NCBI GenBank assembly: GCA_903897925.1
Contig: CAIUDG010000132.1
Coordinates: 1-64,000 of the forward strand
Length of the DNA stretch: 64,000 nt
From: an uncultured beta proteobacterium
GTDB lineage: Bacteria; Pseudomonadota; Gammaproteobacteria; Burkholderiales; Burkholderiaceae_C
Reading direction: 5' to 3'
The notes beneath the pieces were generated by a model, which did no database searches, was not told the DNA's origin, and saw only the letters and a list, made by a program, of their open reading frames with translations. Positions 32,266 through 41,393 of this stretch are shown in pieces. How positions within the stretch are numbered: the stretch's first letter is position 1; each line of letters begins with the position of its first letter. Both the position numbers and the translations under genes were made by a program.

Positions 32266-32796
32266 TCACTGGTTTACCTGATTTACCGGATTCGCAGGAT
32301 TGACCGAATTCATCGGCGTGGCGGGCACGACCTTGGGTGCCTTGGTAATCCGCACTTTGCCACCCGAAGTCACCAGAATCACCGCATCGCCAGGCTCCAG
32401 CGCCTGCGAGCCTTTGGCCTGCACAATGGCGCGGCGCTGGCCGTTGGCCAATTGCACCAGCACTTCCACCGCTTCTTCCCGGGTGGACATGCGCTCGATG
32501 GCATTGCCCGCTGCGGCACCGGCAACTCCGGCCAGCAGGCCCAGCACCTGGCCTTCACGGTTCACGCCACTGGCGGCCGAACCACCCACTGCGCCAACCA
32601 CGCCACCCACCACGGCACCGACGCCGGACTGGCTGCCATCCACCGTGACGGTACGCACCGACAGCACCACGGCGTCTTCCACCACCGCCATGCGCTGGGT
32701 ATCGCCGCGCTGGATCACGTCCGGGCTGCTGCTGGCACAGGCCGACAGCAGTACCACCAGGGCCGCACTCATACCAGTAGTCAAAATTTTCTTCAT
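32266..32796 (-). CDS. Glycine-zipper outer-membrane lipoprotein (SlyB/Pcp-like)
   Basis: The 176-residue precursor has lipobox LSAC, with the lipidated cysteine at residue 19. A glycine-zipper helix pair (VGAVVGGVVGAVGGSAASG and VLGLLAGVAGAAAGNAIE) precedes a small C-terminal beta domain. SlyB-type lipoproteins ring outer-membrane proteins under stress in E. coli. The protein ends in five tripeptides of the form x-Asn-(Ser/Pro/Gln), encoded by degenerate 9-bp repeats (32269-32313). GGAG precedes the ATG, and a possible -10 (TACTAT) lies at 32819-32824. Confidence 0.8.
   Translation of the reverse strand: MKKILTTGMSAALVVLLSACASSSPDVIQRGDTQRMAVVEDAVVLSVRTVTVDGSQSGVGAVVGGVVGAVGGSAASGVNREGQVLGLLAGVAGAAAGNAIERMSTREEAVEVLVQLANGQRRAIVQAKGSQALEPGDAVILVTSGGKVRITKAPKVVPATPMNSVNPANPVNQVNQ
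32269..32313. repeat. Degenerate 9-bp tandem repeat in the lipoprotein 3' end
   Basis: Five 9-bp units (ctggtttac, ctgatttac, cggattcgc, aggattgac, cgaattcat on the plus strand) encode the Asn-rich tail of the lipoprotein. The two units nearest the stop codon differ by one base, so the repeat looks recently duplicated at that end. Confidence 0.6.
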
Positions 32797-32844
32797 CGCT
32801 CACTCCAATTCGCTGCAAATAGTAAAACACCGTGCGGAATCGAC

Positions 32845-33756
32845 TCACTCCGCCCCGAACTCGGCATTGTCCCGCAGAAATGTAAAGCGGGTATCAAGCA
32901 ACTCGCCAATGCCGAACTCTGCCACGATGGCTTGCAGGCGCTGTTGCGCGCCGCGCTTGCGTTGCCCGGTGTAGCGCGCCAGGATCAGCTCGTTCTTCAT
33001 GCTGTGCTCCCAGCCCACCAGCTCGGTGACCGTGACCTGGTAACCACAGGCCTCCAGGTACAGGCAACGCAGCACATTGGTGATCTGGCTACCTAGTTCG
33101 CGCGTATGCAGCGGATGGCGCCAGAGTTCGGCCAGCGGCGTGCGTGCCAGACTCAGGGCTTTGCCCTGGTTCAGACAACGCGCCACCTCGGCCTGGCAGC
33201 AGGGCACCAGCACAAAGGCGCGGGCCTTTTTTTGCAGACCAAAGGCAATCGCATCGTCGGTGGCGGTATCGCAGGCATGCAATGCCGTCACCACGTCGAT
33301 CTGAGCCGGCAGCAGGTCCGACTGGGCCGACTCCGCCACCGTCAGATTCAGAAAAGACATGCGCGCAAACCCCAGGCGCTGCGCCAATTCGGTGGACCGC
33401 TGCACCAGTTCCGGCCGGGTCTCAATGCCGTAAATGTGGCCCTTCGGCAAGGTCTTGAAAAACAGGTCGTACAGAATGAAGCCCAGATACGACTTGCCGG
33501 CGCCGTGGTCGGCCAGGGTCAGGCCGTTCGGCGCCGCCGGGGCCAGTTCCAGCAGCAATTTTTCAATGAACTGGTACAGGTGGTAAACCTGCTTGAGCTT
33601 GCGCCGCGAGTCCTGGTTCAGCTTGGCCTCGCGCGTCAGGATGTGCAACTCTTGCAACAGCGCAATCGACTGGCCCGGACGGATATCCAGGTCCAGTGCC
33701 GGCACTGCGCGCGGGGCCGCGCCGGCCGCACGCGTTTTACGGGGGGAGGTGCTCAT
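32845..33756 (-). CDS. SAM-dependent methyltransferase (Methyltransf_32-like), target unknown
   Basis: Class I Rossmann methyltransferase. From ATG 33756 it has 303 residues. Motif I reads LADHGAGKSYLGF, and the acidic ribose-binding end of the next strand is YGIETRPELV. The later motif ALHACDTATDDAI with VLVPCCQAE is typical of the family sometimes described as rRNA- or tRNA-methylase-like. The substrate is not known. Its start overlaps the DUF1415 stop by 4 bp, so the two are probably translated together. Confidence 0.82.
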   Translation of the reverse strand: MSTSPRKTRAAGAAPRAVPALDLDIRPGQSIALLQELHILTREAKLNQDSRRKLKQVYHLYQFIEKLLLELAPAAPNGLTLADHGAGKSYLGFILYDLFFKTLPKGHIYGIETRPELVQRSTELAQRLGFARMSFLNLTVAESAQSDLLPAQIDVVTALHACDTATDDAIAFGLQKKARAFVLVPCCQAEVARCLNQGKALSLARTPLAELWRHPLHTRELGSQITNVLRCLYLEACGYQVTVTELVGWEHSMKNELILARYTGQRKRGAQQRLQAIVAEFGIGELLDTRFTFLRDNAEFGAE

Positions 33757-34364
33757 GATTTTTTGGGTTCCGGACAAATGCGCGGCGCGGGTGCAATCTC
33801 CAGCGCATCCCAGCCGGCCTGCCCCATCGACTGCAGCAGCTGCATATTGCGTTCGTAAATCACCTCGGCCTCGGGGTACACCCGCACCGCCCGGTCAATA
33901 CTGTCTTCGCGGATCAGATGCAATATCGGATACGGCGCGCGGTTGGTGAAATTGGTGATGTCGTCCGGGTCGGCGTCGGTAAAGACGAATTGCGGATGGA
34001 AGTGGGCAATTTGCAGGGTGCCCTCCAACTGCAGTCGGCGCAGACATTTTTCGGCGCGCTCCATGAAGGCATTGAAAGCCAGAAAATCGGCAAACTGGTC
34101 CGGCACGATCAGCAGCGTGGTGTCCCGATCCTGCGGGTCCATCCGGGCCAAATCGCGCAGTTCGGACTCCAGCTCTTGCAGCAGGTCGGCGACACCCAGG
34201 GCTTCACTCAACTTGTAATGCACCTGGCCCTTGACGTGGACACTTTTGGCAAACGGACACAAATTCAAACCAATCACCGCGCGCTCCAGCCAGCGCACCA
34301 CGGCGGCGTGGATGGCGTTGGCGTCGTCGGCGCAATACAGAGAATCAGGAGGTAGTGGGTACAT
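33753..34364 (-). CDS. DUF1415 family protein
   Basis: Cytoplasmic protein of 203 residues with the DUF1415 signature WLERAVIGLNLCPFA near the N terminus and LLIVPDQFADF in the middle. The C-terminal half has FTNRAPYPILHLIREDSIDRAV. No function is established for the family. It lies between the dNTPase gene (1 bp away) and the methyltransferase (4-bp overlap), which suggests one transcript aroK-aroB-dgt-DUF1415-methyltransferase. Confidence 0.85.
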   Translation of the reverse strand: MYPLPPDSLYCADDANAIHAAVVRWLERAVIGLNLCPFAKSVHVKGQVHYKLSEALGVADLLQELESELRDLARMDPQDRDTTLLIVPDQFADFLAFNAFMERAEKCLRRLQLEGTLQIAHFHPQFVFTDADPDDITNFTNRAPYPILHLIREDSIDRAVRVYPEAEVIYERNMQLLQSMGQAGWDALEIAPAPRICPEPKKS

Positions 34365-34365
34365 A

Positions 34366-35607
34366 TCAGGCTAGCAGGTTCATGCCGGTCAGGCGTTGGT
34401 GCTCGCGTGCAGCGAAGCGGTCGGTCATGCCGGCGATATAGTCAGCGACGATGCGTTGCGGTCCTTGCTCCAGGTCTTCCGCGGCTGTCAGCGCTCCCTG
34501 GGCGCGTGCGGCGAAGCCGGCCTGCATCTGACGCGGGTCGGCACAGTAGGCGGCAAACAGATCCTGCACGATCTGCTTCGCGTGCGCCATGGTCTGCACT
34601 ACCTGCGGGTGGCGGTAGAGCTGGGCAAACAGAAACTTTTTCAAATGCGCCGATTGCTGCTGCATGTCCGGCGTGAACATCACCAGCGCCGGCGCGGCAC
34701 GCACCTGCGCCACCGACTGCACAGCCGCCGCCTGCAGCGCGTCACGCGTTGCCGCAATCACGTCAAACACCTGGACGCTCAGCATCAGGCGGATGGTTTC
34801 ATACATCCAGCGCCGGCTCTGAGCCGGCTCGCGCAAGGACGGATGGGCCGCCACCGCCTGTTCGCAGAAACGCGCGAACAAAGGCACCTCCATCATTTGC
34901 GCCATGCTGATCAAGCCGGAGCGGATACCGTCATCGATATCGTGGGCGTTGTAAGCGATCTCGTCGGCCAGGTTGCACAACTGCGCCTCCAGGCTGGCCT
35001 GGCTGCGATTCAGAAAACGGCTGGCGACCCCTCCGGCGCCGTCGGCATAGGTCGGCTCCAGCCGCTCCAGCGCCAGCGCATTTTTTTTCGAACAATGCTT
35101 GAGAATGCCCTCCCGGGTTTCAAAAGTCAGGTTCAGACCGTTGAACTGCGGATAGCGCTCTTCCAACAAATCAACCACCCGCAGGCTTTGCTGGTTGTGC
35201 TCAAAGCCGCCATACGCCGCCATGCATTCATGCAGTGCATCCTGACCGGCATGGCCAAACGGCGTATGGCCCAGATCGTGGGCCAACGCAATCGTTTCCA
35301 CCAGGTCTTCGTTCAGCCCGAGCGAGCGCGCAATGCTGCGTCCCAGCTGTGCCACCTCCAGCGAATGCGTGAGCCGGGTCCGGAACAGATCGCCTTCGTG
35401 GTTCAGGAACACCTGGGTCTTGTAGACCAGGCGGCGAAAGGCCGTGGAATGCACGATGCGGTCACGGTCGCGCTGGTAGTCGGTCCGGGTTGGCGCCAAC
35501 GGTTCGGCCAACCGGCGCCCACGGGTATGCTGCGGATCGCAGGCATACGCCGCCAGCTGTTGCGCAGGCGGCGGCGGCAGTGAGGCCAGCAAGGCGTCGT
35601 GGGCCAT
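34366..35607 (-). CDS. dgt: Deoxyguanosinetriphosphate triphosphohydrolase-like protein (HD domain)
   Basis: HD-superfamily enzyme that removes triphosphate from dNTPs. Of 413 residues, the metal site is visible as RTRLTHSLEVAQ, then AHDLGHTPFGHAG, then a downstream aspartate in NLADEIAYNAHDIDD. The N-terminal QRDRDRIVHSTAFRRL is the family start. The short type-2 length suggests a broad dNTPase rather than the dGTP-specific E. coli Dgt. ATG 35607 is used; a TTG six codons earlier overlaps aroB. Confidence 0.92.
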   Translation of the reverse strand: MAHDALLASLPPPPAQQLAAYACDPQHTRGRRLAEPLAPTRTDYQRDRDRIVHSTAFRRLVYKTQVFLNHEGDLFRTRLTHSLEVAQLGRSIARSLGLNEDLVETIALAHDLGHTPFGHAGQDALHECMAAYGGFEHNQQSLRVVDLLEERYPQFNGLNLTFETREGILKHCSKKNALALERLEPTYADGAGGVASRFLNRSQASLEAQLCNLADEIAYNAHDIDDGIRSGLISMAQMMEVPLFARFCEQAVAAHPSLREPAQSRRWMYETIRLMLSVQVFDVIAATRDALQAAAVQSVAQVRAAPALVMFTPDMQQQSAHLKKFLFAQLYRHPQVVQTMAHAKQIVQDLFAAYCADPRQMQAGFAARAQGALTAAEDLEQGPQRIVADYIAGMTDRFAAREHQRLTGMNLLA

Positions 35608-35612
35608 CCGTG

Positions 35613-36722
35613 TCACACGGCACAACAGGCGTCAATCACCTGGCGCACACAGGCCTCGGGCGCAGCACGCACGCAGGCCTTGCCACAGCCGTCGATCAAC
35701 ACGAACTTGATCTCGCCCGCTTCCGACTTTTTGTCAAGGCGCATCAACTCCAGATAGCGACCGGCATTGTCCCGTTCGGCCAGCAGCGGACCGCGCACCG
35801 GCAAACCGGCGCGCTGCACCAAGGTTTGCAAACGCTGCACCAGCGCCTCATCAACCAGGCCCAGAAGCTGCGACAGCCGTGCCGCCATGACCATGCCGCA
35901 ACCGACCGCCTCGCCATGCAGCCATTCGCCATAGCCCAGTCCGGCTTCAATGGCGTGGCCAAAGGTGTGGCCAAAATTCAGAATCGCACGCAAACCGGCC
36001 TCGCGTTCGTCCTGCCCCACGACCCAGGCCTTGATTTCGCAACTGCGGCGTATGGCGTGCGCCAGTGCGTCTGGCGCGCGCGCGCGCAAGGCCTCCATGT
36101 TCTGTTCCAGCCACAGCAAAAATGCGCTGTCGGCAATTGGCCCGTACTTGATCACTTCGGCCAGACCGGCACTGAGTTCGCGCTCGGGCAAGGTTTGCAG
36201 CACATCCAAGTCGCACAACACCATGCGCGGCTGATAAAACGCGCCGACCATGTTCTTGCCCGCCGGATGGTTGATGCCAGTTTTGCCACCGACCGAGGAG
36301 TCAACTTGCGACAACAGCGTGGTCGGCACCTGGACGAACGGCACGCCGCGCATGTAACTGGCCGCCGCAAAACCGGTCATATCACCCACCACGCCGCCAC
36401 CCAGGGCAAACAGCACCGTCTTTCGGTCACACGCCTGCGCCAGCAAGGCGTCAAAAATCAGATTCAGCGTCTGCCAGTTTTTGTAGGCCTCGCCGTCCGG
36501 CAGCACCACGGTGAAGACCTGGGCATACTTCTCCTGCAACACCTGCTGCAGGCTTGCGGCATACAAAGGCGCCACCGTGGTGTTGCTGACAATCAACGCC
36601 GATTGCGCCTTCGGCAGGGACTGGTAAAGCGCGCTCTGCGCCAGCAGGCCGGCGCCAATATGGATCGGATAACTGCGGTCCGCCAAATCAATGTGGACGG
36701 TGTGCTGAATGGATTGCGTCAT
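35613..36722 (-). CDS. aroB: 3-dehydroquinate synthase
   Basis: Second step of the shikimate pathway: cyclises DAHP to 3-dehydroquinate with NAD and Zn. Of 369 residues, the NAD-binding stretch is [14 protein letters not shown], followed by [17 protein letters not shown]. Zinc ligands lie in the Glu of AEVIKYG and the histidines of [11 protein letters not shown] and [12 protein letters not shown] 36722 gives a start typical for the family; the upstream extension is not conserved. Follows aroK. Confidence 0.96.
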   Translation of the reverse strand: MTQSIQHTVHIDLADRSYPIHIGAGLLAQSALYQSLPKAQSALIVSNTTVAPLYAASLQQVLQEKYAQVFTVVLPDGEAYKNWQTLNLIFDALLAQACDRKTVLFALGGGVVGDMTGFAAASYMRGVPFVQVPTTLLSQVDSSVGGKTGINHPAGKNMVGAFYQPRMVLCDLDVLQTLPERELSAGLAEVIKYGPIADSAFLLWLEQNMEALRARAPDALAHAIRRSCEIKAWVVGQDEREAGLRAILNFGHTFGHAIEAGLGYGEWLHGEAVGCGMVMAARLSQLLGLVDEALVQRLQTLVQRAGLPVRGPLLAERDNAGRYLELMRLDKKSEAGEIKFVLIDGCGKACVRAAPEACVRQVIDACCAV

Positions 36723-36826
36723 AGGTAGCGAGTTTATGCGCTCGCCACCCCGGACCAGCAGCCTGTGCGGCAGAAAACACGCCGACTGCAATGCGACCGC
36801 TGCGGCGATTTCTAGCGCCCAGATGT

Positions 36827-37351
36827 CTAAGATTTCGCCAGATTTCCTGACAGCTCCAGTTGCATCACGATCATGTTGACCAGGGTTGACACCGAAGGCC
36901 TTCCGGTTTCCAGTACAAAATGCGCCACCTCGCGGTACAGCGGGTCGCGCTGCGTGAACAGGTCACGCAGTTTGTCCAGCGGATCGGCGACCTGCAACAA
37001 GGGGCGATGGAGGTCGTGGCGCAGGCGCCGAAACAGCTCTTCCGGGCTCGACTTGAGATAAATGACGCTGCAACGCGCATGCAGGTGCAGCCGGTTTTCC
37101 TGGCGCAACACCACCCCGCCACCGGTCGACAAGACCTGCCGGGGGCCCTGGGTCAGGGTATCAATCACTTCAGACTCGATGTCCCGAAAGCGCGCCTCGC
37201 CCTCACGCTCAAAGAACTCGCGGATCGAGCATCCCAGGCGTGCTTCGATCACGTGATCCGAATCGGCAAAGGGCAAGCCCAGGCGGCGGGCGAGTTGCCT
37301 GCCCACCGTGGTCTTGCCCGATCCCGGCAATCCGACGAGACTGAAAATCAA
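36827..37351 (-). CDS. aroK: Shikimate kinase
   Basis: Fifth step of the shikimate pathway: ATP-dependent phosphorylation of shikimate. Of 174 residues, the P-loop is [11 protein letters not shown], and the substrate-binding Asp and Arg lie in ADSDHVIE and FRDIESEV. The glycine motif is STGGGVVLR, and the lid carries RPLLQ. The start is a TTG codon, the only usable start because a stop lies five codons upstream. A weak terminator separates it from pilQ, yet the pilMNOPQ-aroK-aroB order is conserved in this group. Confidence 0.95.
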   Translation of the reverse strand: MIFSLVGLPGSGKTTVGRQLARRLGLPFADSDHVIEARLGCSIREFFEREGEARFRDIESEVIDTLTQGPRQVLSTGGGVVLRQENRLHLHARCSVIYLKSSPEELFRRLRHDLHRPLLQVADPLDKLRDLFTQRDPLYREVAHFVLETGRPSVSTLVNMIVMQLELSGNLAKS

Positions 37352-37365
37352 AGTAATTGCAATTC

Positions 37366-37390
37366 AAAAAGGGACCTAGTGTAGCGTCCC
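37366..37390 (-). terminator. Weak terminator between pilQ and aroK
   Basis: On the minus strand GGGAC and GTCCC form a 5-bp GC-rich stem around a 10-nt loop, followed by TTTTT. It lies just after the pilQ stop. It may only attenuate read-through into aroKB. Confidence 0.45.
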
Positions 37391-37404
37391 ACTGCGGACC
37401 CAAC

Positions 37405-39546
37405 TCAGCGCACCAGGGACTTGTCAGCCAGCACCTTGGGCGTAATGAACACCAGCATTTCCGTCTTCGCGGAGCTGTTCATCTTGGTCTTGAACATCCA
37501 GCCCACGAGTGGCAAATCGCCTAAGAAGGGCACCTTGACTTCAGTATCTTGGGTGTTCTCGGTGAAGATACCGCCGATCACCACCGTGCCGCCGTTTTCC
37601 ACCAGCACCTGGGTCTGAATGTGCTTGGTATCGATCGCAATACCGGCGGGCGTGGTCTGCCCCACGGTGTCCTTGTTCACATCCAGGGTCAGAATGATGC
37701 TGCCTTCCGGCGTGATCTGCGGCGTCACTTCCAACTTCAGATTGGCCTTACGAAAGGCAATCGAGGTCGCGCCGCTGGAGGATGCCACCTGGTACGGCAA
37801 TTCAGTACCCTGCTCGATCAGCGCCTTGATCTGGTCGGCCGTAATCACCCGCGGACTGGAAATAACCTTGCCCTTCTGGTCTGCTTCCAGCGCAGAAATT
37901 TCCAGGTTCAGGAACGGATCGGCCGCAGCACCAAAAATGGAAACCGCAAACGACCCCGGGTTGGTGAAGGTCAGCGCACCGGTAGAGGGCAGGTTGACAA
38001 AGTTACCGCCAGTGACGCCGGCACCGGTACCCGTGGTATTGAGCGCGCCGAAGGTCGCATTGATGGGGCCACCACCCACCGAAGTACCGATCTGGCCACC
38101 ATTGCCGCCGCCGCCACCCAGGCGCACCCCGAGCGACTTGCCAAAGCTGTCGGTGGCTTCCACGATGCGTGCCTCGATCAGAACTTGGCGTACCGCCACG
38201 TCAACCTTGGCCAGCAGCTGCTGCACCTGATCCAGCTTGGACGGAATATCCGTGACAAACAGTTGATTGGTTCGGGCCTCGGCGATCACACTGCCACGCG
38301 CACTCAGAATGCGCGCGCCTGCAGTGGTGCCACCGCCACCGGTGCCGCCACCGCCAGCGCTGCCGCCCGCCGTGAGCTGCGCCGCAATATCCACCGCCTT
38401 GCCATAGTTGATCTGGAACGACTGGGTATGCAAGGGCTCCAGGCTCTGCACGGCGGCGAGCGACTCGAGATCCAGCTTTTCCTTGGCCGCGATTTCATCC
38501 TTGGGCGCGACCCAGATCACATTGCCGCTCTTGCGCAGGCCCAGACCCTTGGCCTGCAAAATGATATCGAGTGCCTGGTCCCAGGGCACATCCTGCAAAC
38601 GCAGGGTCACGGCACCACTGACCGAGTCCGAGGTCACGATGTTGAAATTGGTGAAGTCGGCAATCACCTGCAGCAGCGAGCGTACTTCAATATTCTGGAA
38701 ATTCAGCGACAGCTTCTGTCCGTTGTAGCCCACCCCTTGGGTAAGCTTCTTCGGATCGACCTTGATTTCCTTGACTTCAATCACGAACTGATCGTCGCTC
38801 TGGTAGGCGCTATGTTCCCATTGCCCGGTGGGCGCAATCACCATGCGCACCTTGTCGCCAATTTGGGTCGTGGTAATGGTCTTGACCGGGGTGCCATAGT
38901 CGCTAACGTCCATACGCCGGCGCAAACCTTCGGGCAGTGTCGAGCGCATGAAATCGACCACCAGCGTCTGGCCCTGCTGGCGAATATCCACGCCCACTTG
39001 GTTGTTCGGCAACGACACAATCACACGCCCGGCGCCATCATTGCCACGGCGGAAGTCCATGTCTTTCAGCGGCGCACTGTCGCGGGCACGGTTTTCAGCG
39101 AACATGGCTGGCGTGGCAGGTGCCGCCACGCTGGCACCCTGCACCGGGTCCATGATCACCAGCAAGGACTTGCCCTGGATTTCGGCCTTGTAGGCCGAGG
39201 CTTGTTTCAGATTCAAAACCACCCGGGTGCGCTCACCGGCCTGCACCACGCTGACGGAATTGAGATTGCCCTGATTGATGTCAATCGACGAGCGGCCCAT
39301 GGCATTGGTGACCCCCGGAAAATCGAGGGCAATCCGCGCCGGTGACTGAATTGAGAAGCCGGTGGGCAAGGCATCCAGCGCTTGCGTCAGGTCAATGCGG
39401 ACCACCGAAGCACCGCTTTGCACAGTACTGGACACCGCCTCAATCGCGTTCTGCGCCCAGGCCAGTGGAGCCAGTAGCGCCAACACAAAAGAAATCACAC
39501 AACGACGCCACATATCTGCCCCTAAACCACAACGATAAAAATTCAT
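37405..39546 (-). CDS. pilQ: Type IV pilus secretin PilQ
   Basis: Outer-membrane secretin through which the type IV pilus passes. The 713-residue precursor has a signal peptide of about 31 residues ending AWA-Q. Two AMIN peptidoglycan-binding regions cover about residues 35-260, and an STN/N0 domain follows (LSLNFQNIEVRSLLQVIADFT). The N1 region carries a long Gly/Thr linker (SAGGGGTGGGG), and the C-terminal secretin domain (VAVRQVLIEARIVEATDSFGKSLGV to GDLPLVGWMFKT) ends the protein. The start overlaps the pilP stop by 4 bp and has GCAGGAG upstream. Last gene of pilMNOPQ. Confidence 0.96.
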   Translation of the reverse strand: MNFYRCGLGADMWRRCVISFVLALLAPLAWAQNAIEAVSSTVQSGASVVRIDLTQALDALPTGFSIQSPARIALDFPGVTNAMGRSSIDINQGNLNSVSVVQAGERTRVVLNLKQASAYKAEIQGKSLLVIMDPVQGASVAAPATPAMFAENRARDSAPLKDMDFRRGNDGAGRVIVSLPNNQVGVDIRQQGQTLVVDFMRSTLPEGLRRRMDVSDYGTPVKTITTTQIGDKVRMVIAPTGQWEHSAYQSDDQFVIEVKEIKVDPKKLTQGVGYNGQKLSLNFQNIEVRSLLQVIADFTNFNIVTSDSVSGAVTLRLQDVPWDQALDIILQAKGLGLRKSGNVIWVAPKDEIAAKEKLDLESLAAVQSLEPLHTQSFQINYGKAVDIAAQLTAGGSAGGGGTGGGGTTAGARILSARGSVIAEARTNQLFVTDIPSKLDQVQQLLAKVDVAVRQVLIEARIVEATDSFGKSLGVRLGGGGGNGGQIGTSVGGGPINATFGALNTTGTGAGVTGGNFVNLPSTGALTFTNPGSFAVSIFGAAADPFLNLEISALEADQKGKVISSPRVITADQIKALIEQGTELPYQVASSSGATSIAFRKANLKLEVTPQITPEGSIILTLDVNKDTVGQTTPAGIAIDTKHIQTQVLVENGGTVVIGGIFTENTQDTEVKVPFLGDLPLVGWMFKTKMNSSAKTEMLVFITPKVLADKSLVR

Positions 39547-40085
39547 TTGGAATTCTCCTGCAACTGAAGCGTTGCAACGCGTTCACCCCATTCGCCGCTG
39601 GAATCCTGCACAATTTCACGCAAACCCACTTCGGTTTCGCTGATTTTCATAACGCGCCCATAGTTTTGCCCCAGGTAATTGCCCACCTTCACCTGGTACA
39701 ACAGGTTTTCCACCCTGATCAAGGCCACCGGCTGGCCGGTCTTGATAATGCTCCCAACCATGGCCATGGTATCGAGCGGAAAGTCCTCCAAAGGTTCCTT
39801 CCTGCGGGCCAATTCCGGCGCCACCAGCGCTGCGTTCGAAGCCACCTGGGCCGAGTCGCGTTTGAGCGCCTGCGTCAACTTGAGGTTGCTGAAGGGCTCC
39901 ATTGCGTTCTGGTTGGTGTAGGGCTCCGGCACAAACTGTTTCGGCGGCGGCAGTGGCGCAACACGCGGACGGGTCTGGTTGCGCTCCTGCACCATCCACT
40001 CCCGGACATCGTCCGCGTTCGAGGCACCGCACCCGGACAAGACCAGGACCGTTGCCGACAGTAGCAAAACTGGTATGGGCTTCAT
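39543..40085 (-). CDS. pilP: Type IV pilus assembly lipoprotein PilP
   Basis: Inner-membrane lipoprotein linking the PilNO subcomplex to the PilQ secretin. The 180-residue precursor has lipobox LSGC, with the lipidated cysteine at residue 19. A Pro-rich linker precedes the beta domain (VALIRVENLLYQVKVGNYLGQNYGRV). Its ATG shares one base with the pilO TAA stop, and its stop overlaps pilQ. Confidence 0.94.
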   Translation of the reverse strand: MKPIPVLLLSATVLVLSGCGASNADDVREWMVQERNQTRPRVAPLPPPKQFVPEPYTNQNAMEPFSNLKLTQALKRDSAQVASNAALVAPELARRKEPLEDFPLDTMAMVGSIIKTGQPVALIRVENLLYQVKVGNYLGQNYGRVMKISETEVGLREIVQDSSGEWGERVATLQLQENSK

Positions 40086-40750
40086 TATTTTTTAGCTCCC
40101 ATCGCCTTGCGTTGCGCACTCACTTCGTCACCGTCCAGGTAACGGAATGTCTTGGCGGTCGAATCCAGAGTCAAACCACCGTCGGGTTTCGGCGCAATAG
40201 TCAAATTATTCAGGGTCACGATGCGCGACAAATTGGCAATATCCGAAGCAAAGGCACCAATATCGTGGTATCGGCCAGTCACGCGCAGGGTAATCGGCAA
40301 CTCGGCGTAGTATTCCTTCACGGCAACCTGCCCGGGTCGGAACAAATCAAACTGCAGACTGCGACCCAAACCGGCCTGGTTGATATCCGACAGCAAGGCA
40401 TCCATTTCGGCTTTGCTGGGCAGCTGGCGCTCCAGTTGCGTCACATATTGCTGCACCTGTTCGCGCTGCTTCTTCAGCACATCCAGATTCACCGCCTTGG
40501 TCAACTTGGACTTGTAATCTTCCTTGAGCTGGATTTCCTTTTCCTGTGCCTGTGTCAGCTCATCGGCGGAACTGCTCAGCCAGAGAAACCACAGCACCAC
40601 CACTACGCCCACGGCTGTCGCCAAAAACAGCGCATAGCGCGGCAGCGCCGGCCACGCGGCCGGGTTTTTGGGATCCAGATCGCGAAACTGCGATTCCAGA
40701 TTCGCCTTCAGGTCTTGAAAGTTGAGTGCTTTTAAAGAATTTTTAGCCAT
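40085..40750 (-). CDS. pilO: Type IV pilus inner-membrane protein PilO
   Basis: Forms the periplasmic PilN-PilO heterodimer of the alignment complex. From ATG 40750 it has 221 residues: a short cytoplasmic segment, one membrane helix (FLATAVGVVVVLWFLWL), a coiled coil (LTQAQEKEIQLKEDYKSKL) and a ferredoxin-like domain. It lies 10 bp after pilN. Confidence 0.94.
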   Translation of the reverse strand: MAKNSLKALNFQDLKANLESQFRDLDPKNPAAWPALPRYALFLATAVGVVVVLWFLWLSSSADELTQAQEKEIQLKEDYKSKLTKAVNLDVLKKQREQVQQYVTQLERQLPSKAEMDALLSDINQAGLGRSLQFDLFRPGQVAVKEYYAELPITLRVTGRYHDIGAFASDIANLSRIVTLNNLTIAPKPDGGLTLDSTAKTFRYLDGDEVSAQRKAMGAKK

Positions 40751-40760
40751 GTTCAACCCG

Positions 40761-41393
40761 CTAGTTATTCGCCGGGGATGAACTCGGCACGGCAGCAGCC
40801 GAGACCGGCGCACTCGCCATCTTCTCAGCCACGCTGGCGCGCACCAGTTTCACCTTGATCACAAAATTGGCAACCCGTTTTTGCTCGCGCGGTGACAAGG
40901 CCACGGTTCCAGCAACGATTTCAACCAGCTCAGGCTTGCTGAACCAGGGCGTGTTGTTGCCAAGATTGCGCAAAAACTCCGACACCCGTTCGTTCGATTG
41001 CGCCGTGCCATTCAGGGTTACCGACTGGTCCTGCTGGACCATTTTTGAAATATAAACCCCGTCGGGCAGCTGATTCACCAGTTCAGTGAGTAAATGCACC
41101 GGCAGGTTCCGATCCGACTGCAGGTCTTCCACCGCCTGCTGGCGCGCGCGCAGCGCCGCGATTTCGGTTTCCAGTCCCGCGATATCCTTGATCTGGCCTT
41201 CCAGCTTGACAATCTCGGTTTGCAAGGTGGAATTGACCGTTTGTTGCGTTGAAATTGCCGACTGGTACCAGAGGTAGCAAACACCTGCCATCAGGCCACC
41301 GGCCAGCGCAGACAACACCACCGACACATTAAAAACATCCTTGCGGCGCTTGCGCGCGGCCTCCCGGTGCGGGAGCAGGTTAATGAGGATCAC
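40761..41393 (-). CDS. pilN: Type IV pilus inner-membrane protein PilN
   Basis: Partner of PilO whose cytoplasmic N terminus binds PilM. Starts at GTG 41393, giving the conserved INLLPHREAARKRRK; GGAGG lies about 9 bp upstream, and the start overlaps the pilM stop (GTGA). Of 210 residues, the IN-LLPHRE PilM-binding motif is at 4-10. A membrane helix (VVLSALAGGLMAGVCYLWY), a coiled coil and a periplasmic ferredoxin-like domain follow. Confidence 0.94.
   Translation of the reverse strand: MILINLLPHREAARKRRKDVFNVSVVLSALAGGLMAGVCYLWYQSAISTQQTVNSTLQTEIVKLEGQIKDIAGLETEIAALRARQQAVEDLQSDRNLPVHLLTELVNQLPDGVYISKMVQQDQSVTLNGTAQSNERVSEFLRNLGNNTPWFSKPELVEIVAGTVALSPREQKRVANFVIKVKLVRASVAEKMASAPVSAAAVPSSSPANN

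Noticed and set aside
34366-35607. Dgt as part of a phage-defence island
   Set aside because: Neighbours are aroB, aroK and conserved housekeeping families, with no nuclease, toxin or mobile genes nearby.
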